DNA of 64,000 nucleotides from Dimorphilus gyrociliatus (GCA_904063045.1 CAJFCJ010000027.1:436501-500500), one strand, 5' to 3'. Positions 33,211-46,450 are shown, counted from the first letter of the stretch. Numbers and translations are program-made. Notes: a model not told the origin generated them from the letters alone.

Positions 33211-35422
33211 CTAAAAGGATGAATAAAAACCTTTTTTAATCATACAAAATTCAATGGATTAGTTCTAGATAAAGAAAAGTTCCAAGAAATCTTTATCGAC
33301 CTACTTTATGAACTTGGAACTTTTTTGTCTTGACATGTGGATAATCTCCCACAAGCATTATTGTTTAAAATTACTTTATTTACGTACTACTGTTTATATT
33401 ATATTTATTGATTTACACCGCTTAATAACTTTACTAAAGATTTCCTAACAAAAAGAAAAGACTTTTTTTTTTCAACTACAAATATCAATCAATATTTCAT
33501 AAATGATCAATTACATTGCACAACAATTTAGGGTATTAACCTCCCCTTAGTCCGAACAAATCTTTAGAAATCTAATCAGGCTACCTGGTTGAAACCTTAA
33601 TTGAACAGGTAAAAGGAACTGACGTGTTCAATATTATAATAAGTTAATTTTTCATAGCAAATTTACACAAAAAAATGTCCATCGTATTAATTACAGAAAA
33701 CAACATCTACTCGCTGCCTACTCAAGGTTACTGTTGAAGGTTAAAAATTAACTGTTCTTTATCGCTTTGCCCATTTATTTTCTGTCTTTTTTTTTTACCT
33801 TTATTAATTAATTTATAAAAGTTCTAACGAAATTAATTGTTTAAAGAGGACAGTATAGAAGCGATAGAAAGCTTTTATATATTAATTTATCTTGTTCCAC
33901 CTTATCATTAGATGAAATACAAATAATAAAGTACCAAAATACAGTATGCTATTTATTATTCTATTTTTAATAGATATCTTATTCATAAAAAAAGTAGTAC
34001 AAATGTAGGTTGAAAGTTTTTATTTTTTCGTTTTTCTTTTACATCTTTAGGAATCATAGTACAAGATAAAAATGCATTTTGATACAGTCAAAGATCAAAA
34101 GGACATGTAACTAGGAGAGAAAAAATTTGATATAAAAAAAAGAAGAAGAAAAGAACAGTTAATTATATAATATTCCCAATATGTAATATTCAAGATCTCT
34201 TATTCAAAATTTGAAAAGTAAATATAGAGCTATATTTTTGAATTAATATTATCTTTTGACAAATACCTTTTCTATTAACTCTACGCTATTCATTCGTATA
34301 TCAATATAGATATATACATTTATTCGAAATAATGTTAATACCTTCGCTGTTCAGCGTCTATAAGCGTTTGTATCAGATTTTATGTAGGTAGTAACTATTA
34401 AAATACTCTTTTATAGGTCTTGAGATAAATATACTAAAAAATAAATTATACTATTGATAAGAGCAGATGTTACTTTTCAAAAACACAGATTTTTGCTTAT
34501 CTCATATTTTCTTAACGGAATATTATCTCATTTAGTGATGTAATAATTTTAATAAAAATGTCCTTGTTTTATTGATCATTCTATGTGCAAACATAGGACG
34601 AAAGAGATTCTATTTCCCTTTTTTTTTCGTTGTTGTCCTATTGCGATTTTCCTATACAATTTCGCATAAGGAGAGAAAAAGAAAGAAAGAGCGCTGGTTT
34701 CTAATGAACATTCGAAATATGGTACAATTTCCATAAATGTAGCAGTAATTTACTATAATAAAGAGGTAGAAATTGACTTGATTTTAATATCGTGAGGCTC
34801 TTTGCTATGATTACCGTGGACGTGTTCCGTTGTTAATAATCATTATTTCATACGTGCCCCAAAAAAAGAACTTGTATATACTTTATCAGATAGTTATTGG
34901 TTAAAAAGATTAAAAGCGTATAATGATAAATTTACCGGCTATCAATCATACACAGAGAAACTTTGATAATAAGATGAAATTATGTAATCTTAAGCCCATT
35001 TAAGTCAATAATCTATTTATACGAAAATAAAAGTAAAATAGACAGAAATATAACAATTAAGAAAGTCGACAGCCATCAAAGAACAATTAAATGGCTTTTG
35101 ATTGATTCGAACTCCTTAAAAAAATGAAATTATAGAAGAAAGTAGAACCTTATACGACAGAAATTACTGTATAAAAAGTGAATATTTATCAATCAATTTG
35201 TCGTTAAGTAACATCATTCAATCTTTTAATTCTTTCTTTCATTTATATAGTAAATTCTTATAAGAGAGTTAGCACCTTTTTATATATACATATACAATAT
35301 ATTCTCTCCTTAACTTTCGATTTAAACAAAATGTTAAAACTTTTAAAGAAGGATAAAAAAAACAAAAAGAAAAATATATAAAAAGGTTTTTTAGTGACGT
35401 CATCTATTTAAATTTCTTACAG
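33211..35422. other. Non-coding stretch upstream of the ataxin-1-like gene
   Basis: 2.2 kb of AT-rich DNA. The 5' UTR exon and promoter of the ataxin-1-like gene should be here. A perfect CRE (TGACGTCA) lies at 35395-35402. Confidence 0.6.
35395..35402. promoter_or_regulatory. Perfect CRE palindrome TGACGTCA
   Basis: TGACGTCA directly followed by ctatttaaat, a TATA-like stretch. It may be a CREB/ATF site for the candidate exon at 35423. About one chance copy per window is plausible. Confidence 0.3.
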
Positions 35423-35655
35423 ATTTCTAAATCCATTTAGAAACTATCCAGAATTGAAGATAATCCTTGGCGTAAATGCTATAATTCAAAAACGTCAACG
35501 CCACAACTTACTGCCTTCAGTATTCTTAAAAGGTCGATCGAATATGTTCTATGAATCTTTGAAGGGTAAAAGCTTACGTATATCATTTATGGGCGTTTAT
35601 AGGCATAGTATTCTCTTGACAACAATGCGCTTACCCTTGTTATTTACTAAGAAAG
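35423..35655 (+). other. Candidate orphan exon, unknown product
   Basis: Bounded by tttcttacag and g|gtagtt. One frame is open across all 233 nt and has mixed amino-acid use (PELKIILGVNAIIQKRQRHN... LRISFMGVYRHSILLTTMR) unlike the repeat translations around it. No partner exon or homology was found. It may be a chance open frame. Confidence 0.25.
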
Positions 35656-36748
35656 GTAGTTTTTTTTATATATTTATTTACAAGAAAATTTATCGAAATT
35701 CTCCAAACTTTCCCTCTTTCTCCGACTCTAATCCTATCCCACACACACACACATATACTTTATATATTGTACATATAGGTAGATAGCTAGACATACTCAC
35801 GCACACACACACATACGTTTACATGCTAATATTTTCTCTTAGCCTAAAAATCCATACATATGTAGAGAGTATACATACCATACCAAATGTAGAAAGTATA
35901 CGTGTACCCTCTTTTCAACTATTTATAACTAAAAAATTTATTATTAAACGAATGGTAAAGATTCACTTTAACAATCGTTAGATGCGGTTTGCTAATTACA
36001 TATATTAAAATATATTTAATCTAAAAATAACTCTACCTACCAGCATTATTCTTCAGAGTAATTTTAATTAAAAGCACTATTCAATACAATCGTGAGCTTG
36101 AACGATTGAATGTGAATAACGATTTTAGATACAAAATTATTTAATAAATTACGTCTTTACCATTGAAAAGATTAACATTAGCGTTTCTTTTAGTCATTAT
36201 AATTAATTGTATATTATAGAAAGAAGGATAGAATTTGGTGAAAATTTCCCAATTAGGGTACATTACACAATTTTGTCAATATTAATTTAAAATAGTAGTC
36301 TTAACCATGGTTTTATAGTAAACTTTAAGACAGATGTCTCTACTGGATAATATATCGTAATTCTTTCATTAAGGTTAAGTAAACGAAATAGATAAATTAG
36401 TTGCTTTTGAAGCTTATCCAAATTGTAAATTCTAAGAACATAAATACGTTGTAGATGTTAATATTTGCATGTGCATATTTATACTCTGTCTAAGCTGTAT
36501 ATAGAAAATAATACATACAATTGTACACATACAGTATACAACATTGTATCGTAGAGTCGATGCTATAGATAAAATACTTAATGATATGAATATACAAAGA
36601 GAGATTAAAATAAATTTGTAATAAATGATTAGCAGAAGTTAAGTAGTTCCTTACGCCTATAAATCAATCTAAACACTTGCATATACGCATATAAACGTAT
36701 ACACACGTCTACTAGCTCACACTATAACACCTACGCACCCATGTTCAC

Positions 36749-36784
<36 letters not shown>

Positions 36785-37440
36785 CAGCATATACATATAT
36801 ATATATCTGTGTGTGTGCGTGTGTGTGCCGTTCATGCAAAATATATTAATTGATTGGTTAAACTGTATAAATTTAATACATTGAACATTCATGAGTGTAT
36901 TTATCAGTATACAATATACATTTAAAGAAGTAAAATTATACAACATTGTATGTATAAAAACACAATTTATACAACAGTGTACAGATACTGCATATATAAA
37001 TGCTTGTATTTTTATACATTTCTCTATAGTACTTATAGTATTACTGTATATGTCTATAGCGCCTGCTTTTTTTTTTTTTACAAACACATTGATTCGGCTT
37101 ACGATTATTTACAAATTCGGGGCCTAAAATAACTTGAATATTTTTCTTCGAACAACACTTTTAGTCAGAATTGAATTACTTTCAGTATTTCCATACATTC
37201 TTTTGTGCATTTATTGACCTTCAAAACTCTATAAAATTGTATAATTAGACAGTATAGGCGAATCCCTTAGTATCCCTTGATAATCTTTCCTGATATTAAG
37301 CATTAAGAAGAGAAGACGAAATAAACTATAGCTTTGACTAGATTAACTATTTTTGACCTCCGAGTAAATCTAATTTAGTAAAAAATTTTCCCATACCTTT
37401 TTAATTTTTCTTGATGAGTCCCGTTCGATATCTGGCTTTC
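35656..37440. other. Non-coding stretch with (CA)n and (TA)n
   Basis: Holds CA-rich runs (35740-35754, 35801-35812), a (TA)n tract at 36752-36781 and a TG-rich run at 36808-36828. Open frames here are repeat translations. Confidence 0.75.
36752..36781. repeat. (TA)n microsatellite
   Basis: About 15 TA units. Confidence 0.95.
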
Positions 37441-37740
37441 GACTGCTAGCAATAAAACCTCGTATTGAGCGGCTCCTAGCGGTGAGGCGACAGGCTGCCA
37501 GACATCGGCTGACCTTCTCTTTTAGCAGCTCCACCTAGGCTCGAGAGAGTTCGATCTCCGATAAAATAATCTCGTTTTTTCTACGATAAGAGTACGCCGC
37601 CTAGTACTAAGCGTAAACAACTGCAAAAATTTTTTGCAGAGCGGCGGCGCGGTTTTTTCTGCAAGGTTTCTGCGAGCCAGACTCGTTAGTCTTTCCGTCT
37701 GTATACGCATTTGATTAACGACCGGCGCCTGTTGTGAACT
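37441..37740. other. GC-richer, CpG-containing island
   Basis: Contrasts strongly with flanking AT-rich DNA (gcggctcctagcggtgaggcg, gagcggcggcgcgg). It includes a near-perfect 19-nt hairpin, ctgcaaaaattttttgcag, at 37621-37639. It may be the promoter or 5' exon of the candidate gene at 38 kb. A 62-codon minus-strand frame (37522-37710) overlaps it but has no recognisable homology. Confidence 0.35.
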
Positions 37741-38001
37741 TTACAGATGAAAATAATTTTTCCAGTAAATTTTGCGGTATATTTTTAAGGAAAGAGAATA
37801 ATCAACAAACGAGTCGATTCCCTTACCCCTTTCAGATCTCTTCTGACCTCTCTAGTATATTGGCAGGCTATGAAGTACTACGTATAGTACTAGAGCTTGT
37901 TAAGCTCTTTCTAGAAACAGACGAATTTACAATATAAAGTGTACACTTAATAGCTTTTTGCTTAATATTTCTAAAAGATGTTTAACTCTTATACAGTATA
38001 T

Positions 38002-38758
38002 ATGCAATCAGAAAGGGAAGCATTTTCTATTATAAATGCTACGAAACGATTTGAAGAAATATGGTTTGAGGACATTTTGTCAGTAGCAGATGCTCTTGTC
38101 TTTTATTTTGAAGATACAAGTAAGATATAAATATGAAATATATATAGAAAAATTCTTATCATATCTTTATAATTAAATCGAACTATTTAAGCAAATCATA
38201 GTAAAATCGTTTCTATTTTCATACAGTATTTATATTATTCTTTTATTGTAAAAGAATGTGGAAGATAAAGTGGGTGAAAACTGTACAACTATGTCACGTG
38301 ATATCTTCCCAATCCTCAATATGCAAGCTAATTTCTTATTCTAGTTATTCTTGCTTAGTCTTCTTCATTATGCTAGTAATTTTCAGTTCCAAGAAGGAAA
38401 AGAGCAATAAAAAAAACTGTACTTTTGGACCAACCAATATCTCTCTTTCAGATACTTCATTCAACCTAGTTTATTTCATCTGTAATTTTTTTCGACCTTT
38501 CTAGCATTCCCAATAGTTTATAAACGAAAATATATGAGCTTACGCGCCGCAGTTTCGTTACTGCGTAGAATTGGAAAACTGCAATGCGAAAATCTGGCGG
38601 ACGTTGGTCAAGATATCACGTCCGCTTGTTTGCGGCATCGATTATTTTTCCGCTACTGGCGTCTTTATTTGAAAATAGATTCAACACTAATAAAACTTGA
38701 AGAAGAAATTCCCCACCCAAAGTACGCAAATACGATATTTCTATCATTAAACAGCTAA
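38002..38758 (+). CDS. Candidate two-exon hypothetical gene, 123 aa
   Basis: Exons 38002-38119 and 38505-38758 join in phase 1 (372 nt). The first starts at an ATG after ttatacag and ends at a|gtaaga; the second follows cgacctttctag. The protein is soluble-looking, with Phe-rich helices in the N-terminal part (FEEIWFEDILSVADALVFYF) and basic helices later (LRAAVSLLRRIGKLQ, LRHRLFFRYWRLYLK). I do not recognise the family. GC is higher than the flanks, in favour of coding. Either exon could be chance. Confidence 0.3.
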
Positions 38759-38827
38759 TAAACAATCGTACGTATTTCGTCTATTTCGTACAATCTACAC
38801 ACTTAAAGGATAAATAGACAAGACCGT

Positions 38828-38839
38828 CAGGTGGCACTG
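38828..38839 (+). promoter_or_regulatory. CTCF-like motif CAGGTGGCACTG
   Basis: Fits YAGRKGGCRS with the CAGGTGGCAC variant; just downstream of the candidate gene at 38 kb. Confidence 0.3.
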
Positions 38840-40312
38840 TAACTAATCCGAACACTTCCTCTGTCTGAATAAGTATACAAGAGTATATATATATATATAT
38901 GCTATTTTGTATTACAACTACCGAATTTATATAAATATGTATATAGTACTGAGCCAAGTAAACATCATTATAAATATAGATATATGTATTTATGTATGTA
39001 TAAACTTGATATATTTAGGTATATAAAGGAACCCCTTTATATTTTTACAGATCTATATATATATATATATATATATATGCTGTAAGTCTACAGTATTTCT
39101 TTATTCGTTGTTTAGATATGTATTTATGTAAGTGATACATCTATATTTTTTTCTAGCAGCTTTATTTCTCTTTTCTTCTTCTTCTTTTAAAATCTTCTAC
39201 GATTAAACATTATGAATAGGCTTCTAATGATTATTCTGAAATTAATATATAATCCAAACATTCCCTATCTGAAATATGATAATAAAAAATATATAATTGT
39301 AGCATTTACGAATTCTTTAGGCCATTATCTCGAGCGTTTCTTTAAAAAAAAGAGGAATAATAGCATATTAACAAAAGCACTGCTAGAAAGAATTCTGCAA
39401 TATCCTGGAATAATAGAAGTAAAAAATTTTCCTACAGAAACTATTCCTCTTTGACGTAATGTTGTTATGTTTATATTTACTAGGAAAATTGATTTTCTAT
39501 TTCAAAATTTTTCCTATCACCTCTTCGAGAAATGCCACACTCACTTTTAATTCATTCATTAATTACCTAAACAGAAAAAAGGTAATATATACAAAGGGAG
39601 TATTGTTAATCCTGGCAGATTTATTAAAAAAAGCCGTGTATGGCTTTTCTTCTTGTAAAAGAGGAATGAAGTCTTTGAATCAATGTCATATAGTAAAATT
39701 CGGGAAATTAAGAGTCTCTAGAGGTTTAGATAATTCCCCAATAAATATTAATGATCGATACTCAATAGGCCAAGATAAGGCGTCTAGTAATTTGCATTTT
39801 TAATAACAGCGTCTTTTCTTTTCTACAATCGATTTCTAACAAGATAAATTATGTTTTACTCAAACTTTATTCTAATTAGCCTTCCTTTTCCTTTAAAGAA
39901 TGTAGCGCTAGAAATATATACAGTATATTTATATATATATATATACTGTATATGTTTGTGTAAAGTAGTTCTAATTCTCATATATTCCCTTTTTACCTTG
40001 TGATAACGATTGTGAATAAGATCGTATAGAGTACATTGTAGGAGGCCTGAGAAAGATTTTTTCTCGTTATAAGCAGTACAGTGTATACAACGTAGTCTAT
40101 GCTATAAATACTACATATATATATAGTAATTAATATTACTTTTGGTCTATATCTATATCACATGTTCGTTTAGTACGTACGCCTATGTTAACTACAACAT
40201 GATTAACTGCATCATAAAACTATATAACGTTATATATTTATATATTCATAGACGTGTCCTTGTATATATTACTGTATAGATATGTACTGCTCCATAGGCT
40301 GTTAACATATTA

Positions 40313-40353
<41 letters not shown>

Positions 40354-43000
40354 AATTATACTGCATATAGAATACATGTATTTATAAATATATATATCTA
40401 CAGTATACATGTTTATATATATCATATATTAAACTGAGTATGCTTTATCATGATGGTAGTCACAATCAATAGTAGTACGTAGGCTGCTAAACTATTAATT
40501 ATGAACTGCTAAGGAGATTTTCGTCCGATCGTTCAATAATATTATTAATAAATCTAAGGCTTTCAGAGCAACAGGAAGAATGCTGGTCAAAATCTACTGG
40601 TTAATAACGCAAAATTGGATATCCAACGTATAGCCTTTCTCTTTTTTTCCCCTTCGCTTAATCACTCTGTATAGTACAATATAGTATTATAGTATACGAT
40701 TTATATATTGATATACTGCGTATATCACATATATATCGAATATGTATATATATAAATATATATATATACTGTATATACATATATACTAATACTAATATAT
40801 CTATAAATGCCATTGATAGTGAAATTATTACCTTTTCTTTTTTGTTACAATATATCCATAACTGTACTTCACCTAGTAGTTATTCATTAAAGAATTGTCA
40901 ATATGATATAGATGAAAGGACTGTTCATTTATTTACTAATTTATTGAAAATGAATAGGTTAATATTTAAATATGTTCATTTATGTTTTTGTTAATTTTAC
41001 TAAAGAGTGTATAATATTTTTAATTATATAGTTAAAAAGTTAATTTTGAATCCATGAAGTAAATATTTGAATATTTCCTTATCAATATTATCAATATTGA
41101 ATTGAAGAAGACAATTTCTCCTAGTTCGAAGTTAGAGTTTTTGTTTATTGAACAGGGGAATAAGAGGGCAACAAGAGGTTTGAGGGTAAAAAGTAATACA
41201 AATAACGTACTAGTGAGGGCGTCGAATCAAGACGAAGAGGAAATTGATTTGACAAGGGATAGTAAAACGGTGATACGTATAAAGTCAAAGAAATATTAAT
41301 ATCTTTTTCTACTAAATCAATATATGGTTCCCTTGTCTATTTTTAGAGCTACAAACTTTACTTTTTTTGGTCACAAGTTATATTTCTACTAGAATTTATT
41401 GGAAAAGTCAATTATACGATCTTTAAGGTAAATAGACCTTTTCCTCTCGAATCGACTATTTCAGTCAATGAAATCACATGCTAAAAGAGGATATTCAAGA
41501 AAGTGTACACTTTGTCGTGTCTATCTTCCGTTATCAGTTATCAATAGAAGAACAAATGAAAGCTCTAAACATGACCATTAATCCTATAGGACTTTCTAAT
41601 ATACCCGGTCGGATTTTCCCGTTTTTTTTTTATTTATATTCAAATAAATAAGAAATTTCCTTTTTCTTATTTACTGGATTTAGCTGCGTATAAGCAAGGG
41701 AAAGTGTGGCACCCTTGCGTATTGATAAAAGCTTTTTTTCTCTCATTTCTATATTCCCAATTAATAATTCTAGTCCAAAAATAAATAAATAAATAGATAA
41801 ACAAACAGGAAGAATATTTTCTTTAATACATAACGATAAACGATAAGAGCAGATAAGGAGAGAGAATAAAGAATACGAAAACGGTATAATACATTGTTAG
41901 ATATTTGCTTTTGTATATACAGTATGTACATTACTGTACACTAATAATTCATTTTTTTTACGTGTTTGAACAATACTCTCTATATTCAATAAATAAATAT
42001 GTTTTATTCAGTATATCAAATATATATTTAAATGTATATATACACTGTATAATAACTGTTTCTTAGTCATTCAGTATTTCAAATAAGGCAAAATAGGTTT
42101 AAAAGACACTTTGGATTGATTTAAGTTCCTCTCTTTGGAGAGAAATGGTAAATTAACGGTCGATTAAATAATTTTTCCCTCTCCTAGGTCGAGGTAGCCA
42201 GCGTAAGGAATAGTTAGAGAGAGAGAGAGAGAAAAGTCAAGTTAAAAAAAAAGAGAGAACGAACGAATGAATGAATGAATGAGAGAAATGTATATAAATA
42301 AACTAGTTAAACAACTAAATAAATTGTGTATATAGTAAGTAATGAAAGTATAAAATAAAAGCGAAACAGTGTAAAAATATCAATTCAGGTGAAATATTTG
42401 AAAAAAAAATTACACTTGAAATAATTTAATGCTCTTTGAAAAGGCTGAAATATTTTTATTGATATTTTAATTGATGCTGCTTTTCCTATAATGGATTTCT
42501 CTATTTGGTAAATTATACAACCAATATAACGTACTATAAGATGAATATGAAATTGTATATTAATGTTTATTAGTGTATACTGCAAAATATATGTTGTATA
42601 CAGACGCGAAATATTCTTTAATCCTATATTACTCTGTACAGTTATATACTGTTTATGTTTATATATATATATAAACAGTTGTAATTAATAATATAATTGA
42701 AAAGAAAGGAGTCATTTGCAATATTTTAGTTGAAAGTAATTTATTAGATATCTCTCTCTGTCTCTCCAATTCTATCTCTCTTTTTTTATGTTGACAGGTT
42801 TTGAATACGTTTGGTATTCAAAAAACCTATACTTTTTATATATAAAAAATGCTCTTTTGTGTGTTTTTTTCTTTTTTTTAACTGTTCATATTAATGAATG
42901 TAAATTTTTTCTAGTGAAATATTTCGCAACCGACTTTATTGATTGACTCAATCAACTTGATTGACCTATTTTCTCTTGTAATTTTTCATAACATGCAATG
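38840..43000. other. Non-coding stretch rich in TACAGTATA motifs
   Basis: Contains (TA)n tracts (39056-39077, 40314-40349) and many TACAGTATA/TACTGTATA copies (about 39920, 39944, 40268, 40399, 40768). Two AT-rich open frames at 39212-39454 and 39459-39803 (80 and 114 codons) have no recognisable homology and are not called as genes. Confidence 0.65.
40314..40349. repeat. (TA)n microsatellite
   Basis: About 18 TA units. Confidence 0.95.
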
Positions 43001-43060
43001 GTCAGCAACTTTGAATTACTGGAATATCAGACGATCGACGTTTTTTTTTACTAGCGACCG

Positions 43061-43132
43061 TTCGACCGGAAACGGAATTGTATTAGCGTTTTTCATCCTT
43101 CTTTTCTCCCTTTTCGTTCGCTTCGACCGGAA
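43061..43132. repeat. Direct repeat TTCGACCGGAA with 50-bp spacer
   Basis: Exact 11-bp copies at 43061-43071 and 43122-43132. ACCGGAA is the core of ETS-family binding sites. The block (43020-43140) is GC-richer than its flanks, suggesting a small regulatory module. Confidence 0.35.
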
Positions 43133-43694
43133 CAGAAAAATGTATGTAGTCGGTTTACAAATCCATACAATCAGCTAATTGTAAAAGAAATAAAAGAAAC
43201 GTTTTTTACTCGTTATCGAAAATGTATAGTACACGACTATTTATCGATCTACTCACTTAAAAGATTTATACTATGCAGAACACTGACTAGCTCATATAAG
43301 GATTGAACGAGTTTTTAATGTGTAGTTTATCTATATTGGTTTACTTAGTGTTTTCTTTTACAATATCCACAAGAGATGATTTTTAGTAGATGTCATTGAC
43401 CGAGTTTAGTTTAACACTAGCAGGGACATCTATAAATTATTACGATTTTTTCATGCCCTTCATCCCCATTCTAAATTCATTTATAGTAATTCAATATTAT
43501 TACCAGATTTTCCGTTCTAGATTAAATTAACAGTCTAAAGGGTTCCCAACTTTTGGATAATTTAGTTAAATTAATTTATGAAGTGATAGACAGGTCTATT
43601 GAAATTTCGTCACAATTCTCATCATTAAGTCAAAACATTTTTTTTTTTTAAATCTGTTCAATAATCTTTTCATTCGAAATTGAAATCGTTTTAG

Positions 43695-43706
43695 TAACGC
43701 CATCTA
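43695..43706 (-). promoter_or_regulatory. CTCF-like motif TAGATGGCGTTA
   Basis: Identical over 12 bp to the copy in BK intron 11. Binding is an inference. Confidence 0.4.
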
Positions 43707-44988
43707 ACTATATCAGATCTTCTTTATCACATAAAATTATCCTCGTCCTTACACAAATGCTCTACATTATAATTTCATCCCTTTTTATCTTTTCTTCCAT
43801 CTTCGTTCATAGCTGTTACACTTCACACTCGTACTCTCTCTCTCTCTCGCACCCACTTATTTACTCTCCGGCATTTTCTCCTCTCCATATCTGCTTCTCT
43901 CTTGATTTTTTGATTGTACAAACAGGAACATTAAAACGATAAGCAAAAAATTTCACATGGGGAAATTTATCATTCCCAGCAAAATCAGACGACTTGGGTT
44001 TTAATCCGCAGGCCTAATACTCCCTTTTAACAAGATTTCCTCTGTGAAAGTAAAATTTCCTTTTTATTTAACATTTAAAAAGGTTAAAAAACATGATTCG
44101 TCAATTGTAAACAATATAAAAAAACTCAGTATGCTTGTATAAATTATTGAATGAATAAGTATTAGTCTCTTTAGAGCCGTTCAATCAAAGATGAATGAAT
44201 AGAAAGTAGGCCATTTCACTTCTACTTGATTTTTGATGATTTATACATGTGAATATACATATATAAAAACATAGAAAATGGAAGAAAACTTAGTTATACC
44301 GTATATAGACAGAAGGAAATAATAAACTATAGAAGTAAAAGAAGACAAGTATTTTCGTGCACAGAAAGCGAAGCAATGCTTTGTCAATGTAAGGAAATAT
44401 TCTGGGTCATTTGGAACTATCTTATATTCTTTTAAAACTTATCTAATAACTGACTAGATCTGTATTTACCGTCTGAGTTTTTGTATAGAGATATACAGTA
44501 TAACCGACTTCTCCTATTTATTATATTTTATTCAGTATAAGAAAAATGACATTATAAGGATTATTACTTTAGCCTAAGCGCAATTAAATCTATAGAGACG
44601 GCATGCATATCTTAATAATGCATGAAGTGAGAGGAGTGAAAATTAGCGTAAAGTCTTTCCCTCTCTGCAAAGGAAAAAGGGAAAATGAGGCCAAAAGAGT
44701 TTGATGAGGGACGTTTGGCATTCCAACTAGAAATAAATGATAAAGGTAAATGAGAAAAGTAAAAAGATTTATGGAATTACGCTAAACACATTCTAGAATG
44801 GATAAACTAAATACCTAGTTGAAAATAATACATCTTGGATAAAGGCGGAACGAGAGTATCTAGAGTAATTAATTACTGTTAAAGAATAACCAAAAAGTCA
44901 TTATACCCACATATCTGCTTTTGATCAAGTTGAAGAGAAAACCAATAAATTCACCGGCAAGTTTATTTTCCAACTTTCTACGTGCTAC

Positions 44989-45025
44989 TTTGTTTGTTTG
45001 TATGTTTGTTTGTTTGTTTTGTTTG
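44989..45025. repeat. (GTTT)n tetranucleotide repeat
   Basis: Interrupted run of about nine GTTT-type units (tttgtttgtttgtatgtttg...). Confidence 0.85.
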
Positions 45026-45419
45026 TCTATTGAATTTCTTTTAATCTATGAGAAAAAATCGTTTTTTAATAAATCGTTCAATATTCTATCTACCATCAAA
45101 TTGTACGCTTATCGGTGACGCCTTGATTGTCATTGTTGTGAAAGCCTATCAGAAACAATTAATGTCAGTTAAACGTGCCAATTCGATTTTCGAAACAGCA
45201 AATCAACTACTCAAAGGCAATCGTAGACATGGAAATAAGTAGTTTGTTACCGGCTATATAGTAGAACGTTTGACGTTTCAAAAGGCGCTAACTATCAAAT
45301 TCTTAGTATTGCTGTGAAAAGAATTCCGAATTTAACCGCCTCTAAGACTAGCCTACTTCCGAGATTGGTATTAACTATCAACCACCTACGAGCCTTTCTC
45401 AGTTAAGATATATCGTTAA

Positions 45420-45432
45420 AGTTCAAGGGTCA
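45420..45432 (+). promoter_or_regulatory. DR1 nuclear-receptor element AGTTCA-A-GGGTCA
   Basis: A direct repeat of two hormone-receptor half-sites with one-base spacing, the HNF4/RXR/COUP-TF type, in a GC-richer block 3.3 kb upstream of the NR5A start codon. Function is an inference. Confidence 0.35.
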
Positions 45433-46414
45433 GTTAGTATGATCTCTTCTACTGCCGTAGTTCTAGAGGGTTGGGTAGATTGAATCACAAGCTCGATCTG
45501 ATGTGTGTGAAACGAACAGTTGCAGCGAGGAAAATTCTATTTATATAAGTTTGTTAATTTAAGGAAAAAAAGGAGAGCTATTTCTTTTTGGGAAAGAAGT
45601 TATCCTCAATTTACTCGCCCGCTAAACGTAAAAAAAGGCTAAGATCATTAATTACCTACGCGTTCTCTCTACGAATATCTTCTCTTCTTTGTAGGCTGAC
45701 ATTCTCTAAACAATGAACAAAATAGCTATACCATCTATGCTCTTTTAAGTAGTTAATTTACACCTTAAAAAGTAGAAACAAAATAGAAAATTGTCATTTG
45801 AATAGCTTTCTTAAAAGCGCATTAAAATACATTTTTATACGATTATTTTCATTAAGAAAACATCTTTCGAATCATTTTTTCTTTACTCCAAACTAGAAAG
45901 GTTGAAGTAAGCAGATACTGTTTGTTTTTACTGTATAAAACGATTAATTGATGCAATGGCTGAAAAAATACTACAACAGAATACAAATATGATCTAATTA
46001 GTTTTCTTCAACGGAGAGAGGAGAAAGTTTCTCTCTCTTTTTTTGCGTTTATCTTTCTTCATCTTCTTGTCATTCTATACGCTTGAAAGAGAAATTCAAT
46101 TAAACAAAAAATTATCGTCATTAGATACATTATAACTTTAAAATTATAAAATACCTATACTCTATCGTTTCTATATGATTTTTATTCATATTTTCAAGTA
46201 TAAAAGGTACCTTTTCCAATAATAATACTCAATTTTTTATAATTGTTCAATTTTTATGAACATTATTAGTAATATAAACAAAGGTTATCTATTATTTAAC
46301 TGAATAAAAACAATCTTCTCTACTTCTATTATGATAATATTCTTAATAAATTATTTCAAATTTTGCGTACAAGTTATAAATATATTATATTTTTTTTATC
46401 ATTCTGTCAGCCTG

Positions 46415-46426
46415 CAGGTGGCGAAA
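46415..46426 (+). promoter_or_regulatory. CTCF-like motif CAGGTGGCGAAA (pair member 1)
   Basis: Plus orientation, 24 bp before an oppositely oriented CAGATGGC site. A convergent pair like this is uncommon by chance in AT-rich DNA. Confidence 0.4.
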
Positions 46427-46450
46427 CTACTTAGACGTTTTTTTTCCCAA

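Larger units (their letters stand above)
43133..46414. other. Non-coding stretch with a GC-richer block at 45.2-45.5 kb
   Basis: Holds a CTCF-like site (43695-43706), a GTTT tetranucleotide run (44989-45025), a 65-codon frame (45048-45242) without homology and a GC-richer, CpG-bearing block (about 45240-45520) that includes a DR1 nuclear-receptor element. Confidence 0.6.

Noticed and set aside
41102-41299. 66-codon hydrophilic frame
   Set aside because: No ATG at the start, no homology; Lys/Asn/Arg-rich content is typical of AT-rich DNA.
45048-45242. 65-codon ATG frame with a mildly coding-like end
   Set aside because: No homology, no splice signals, AT-rich first half; left as non-coding.
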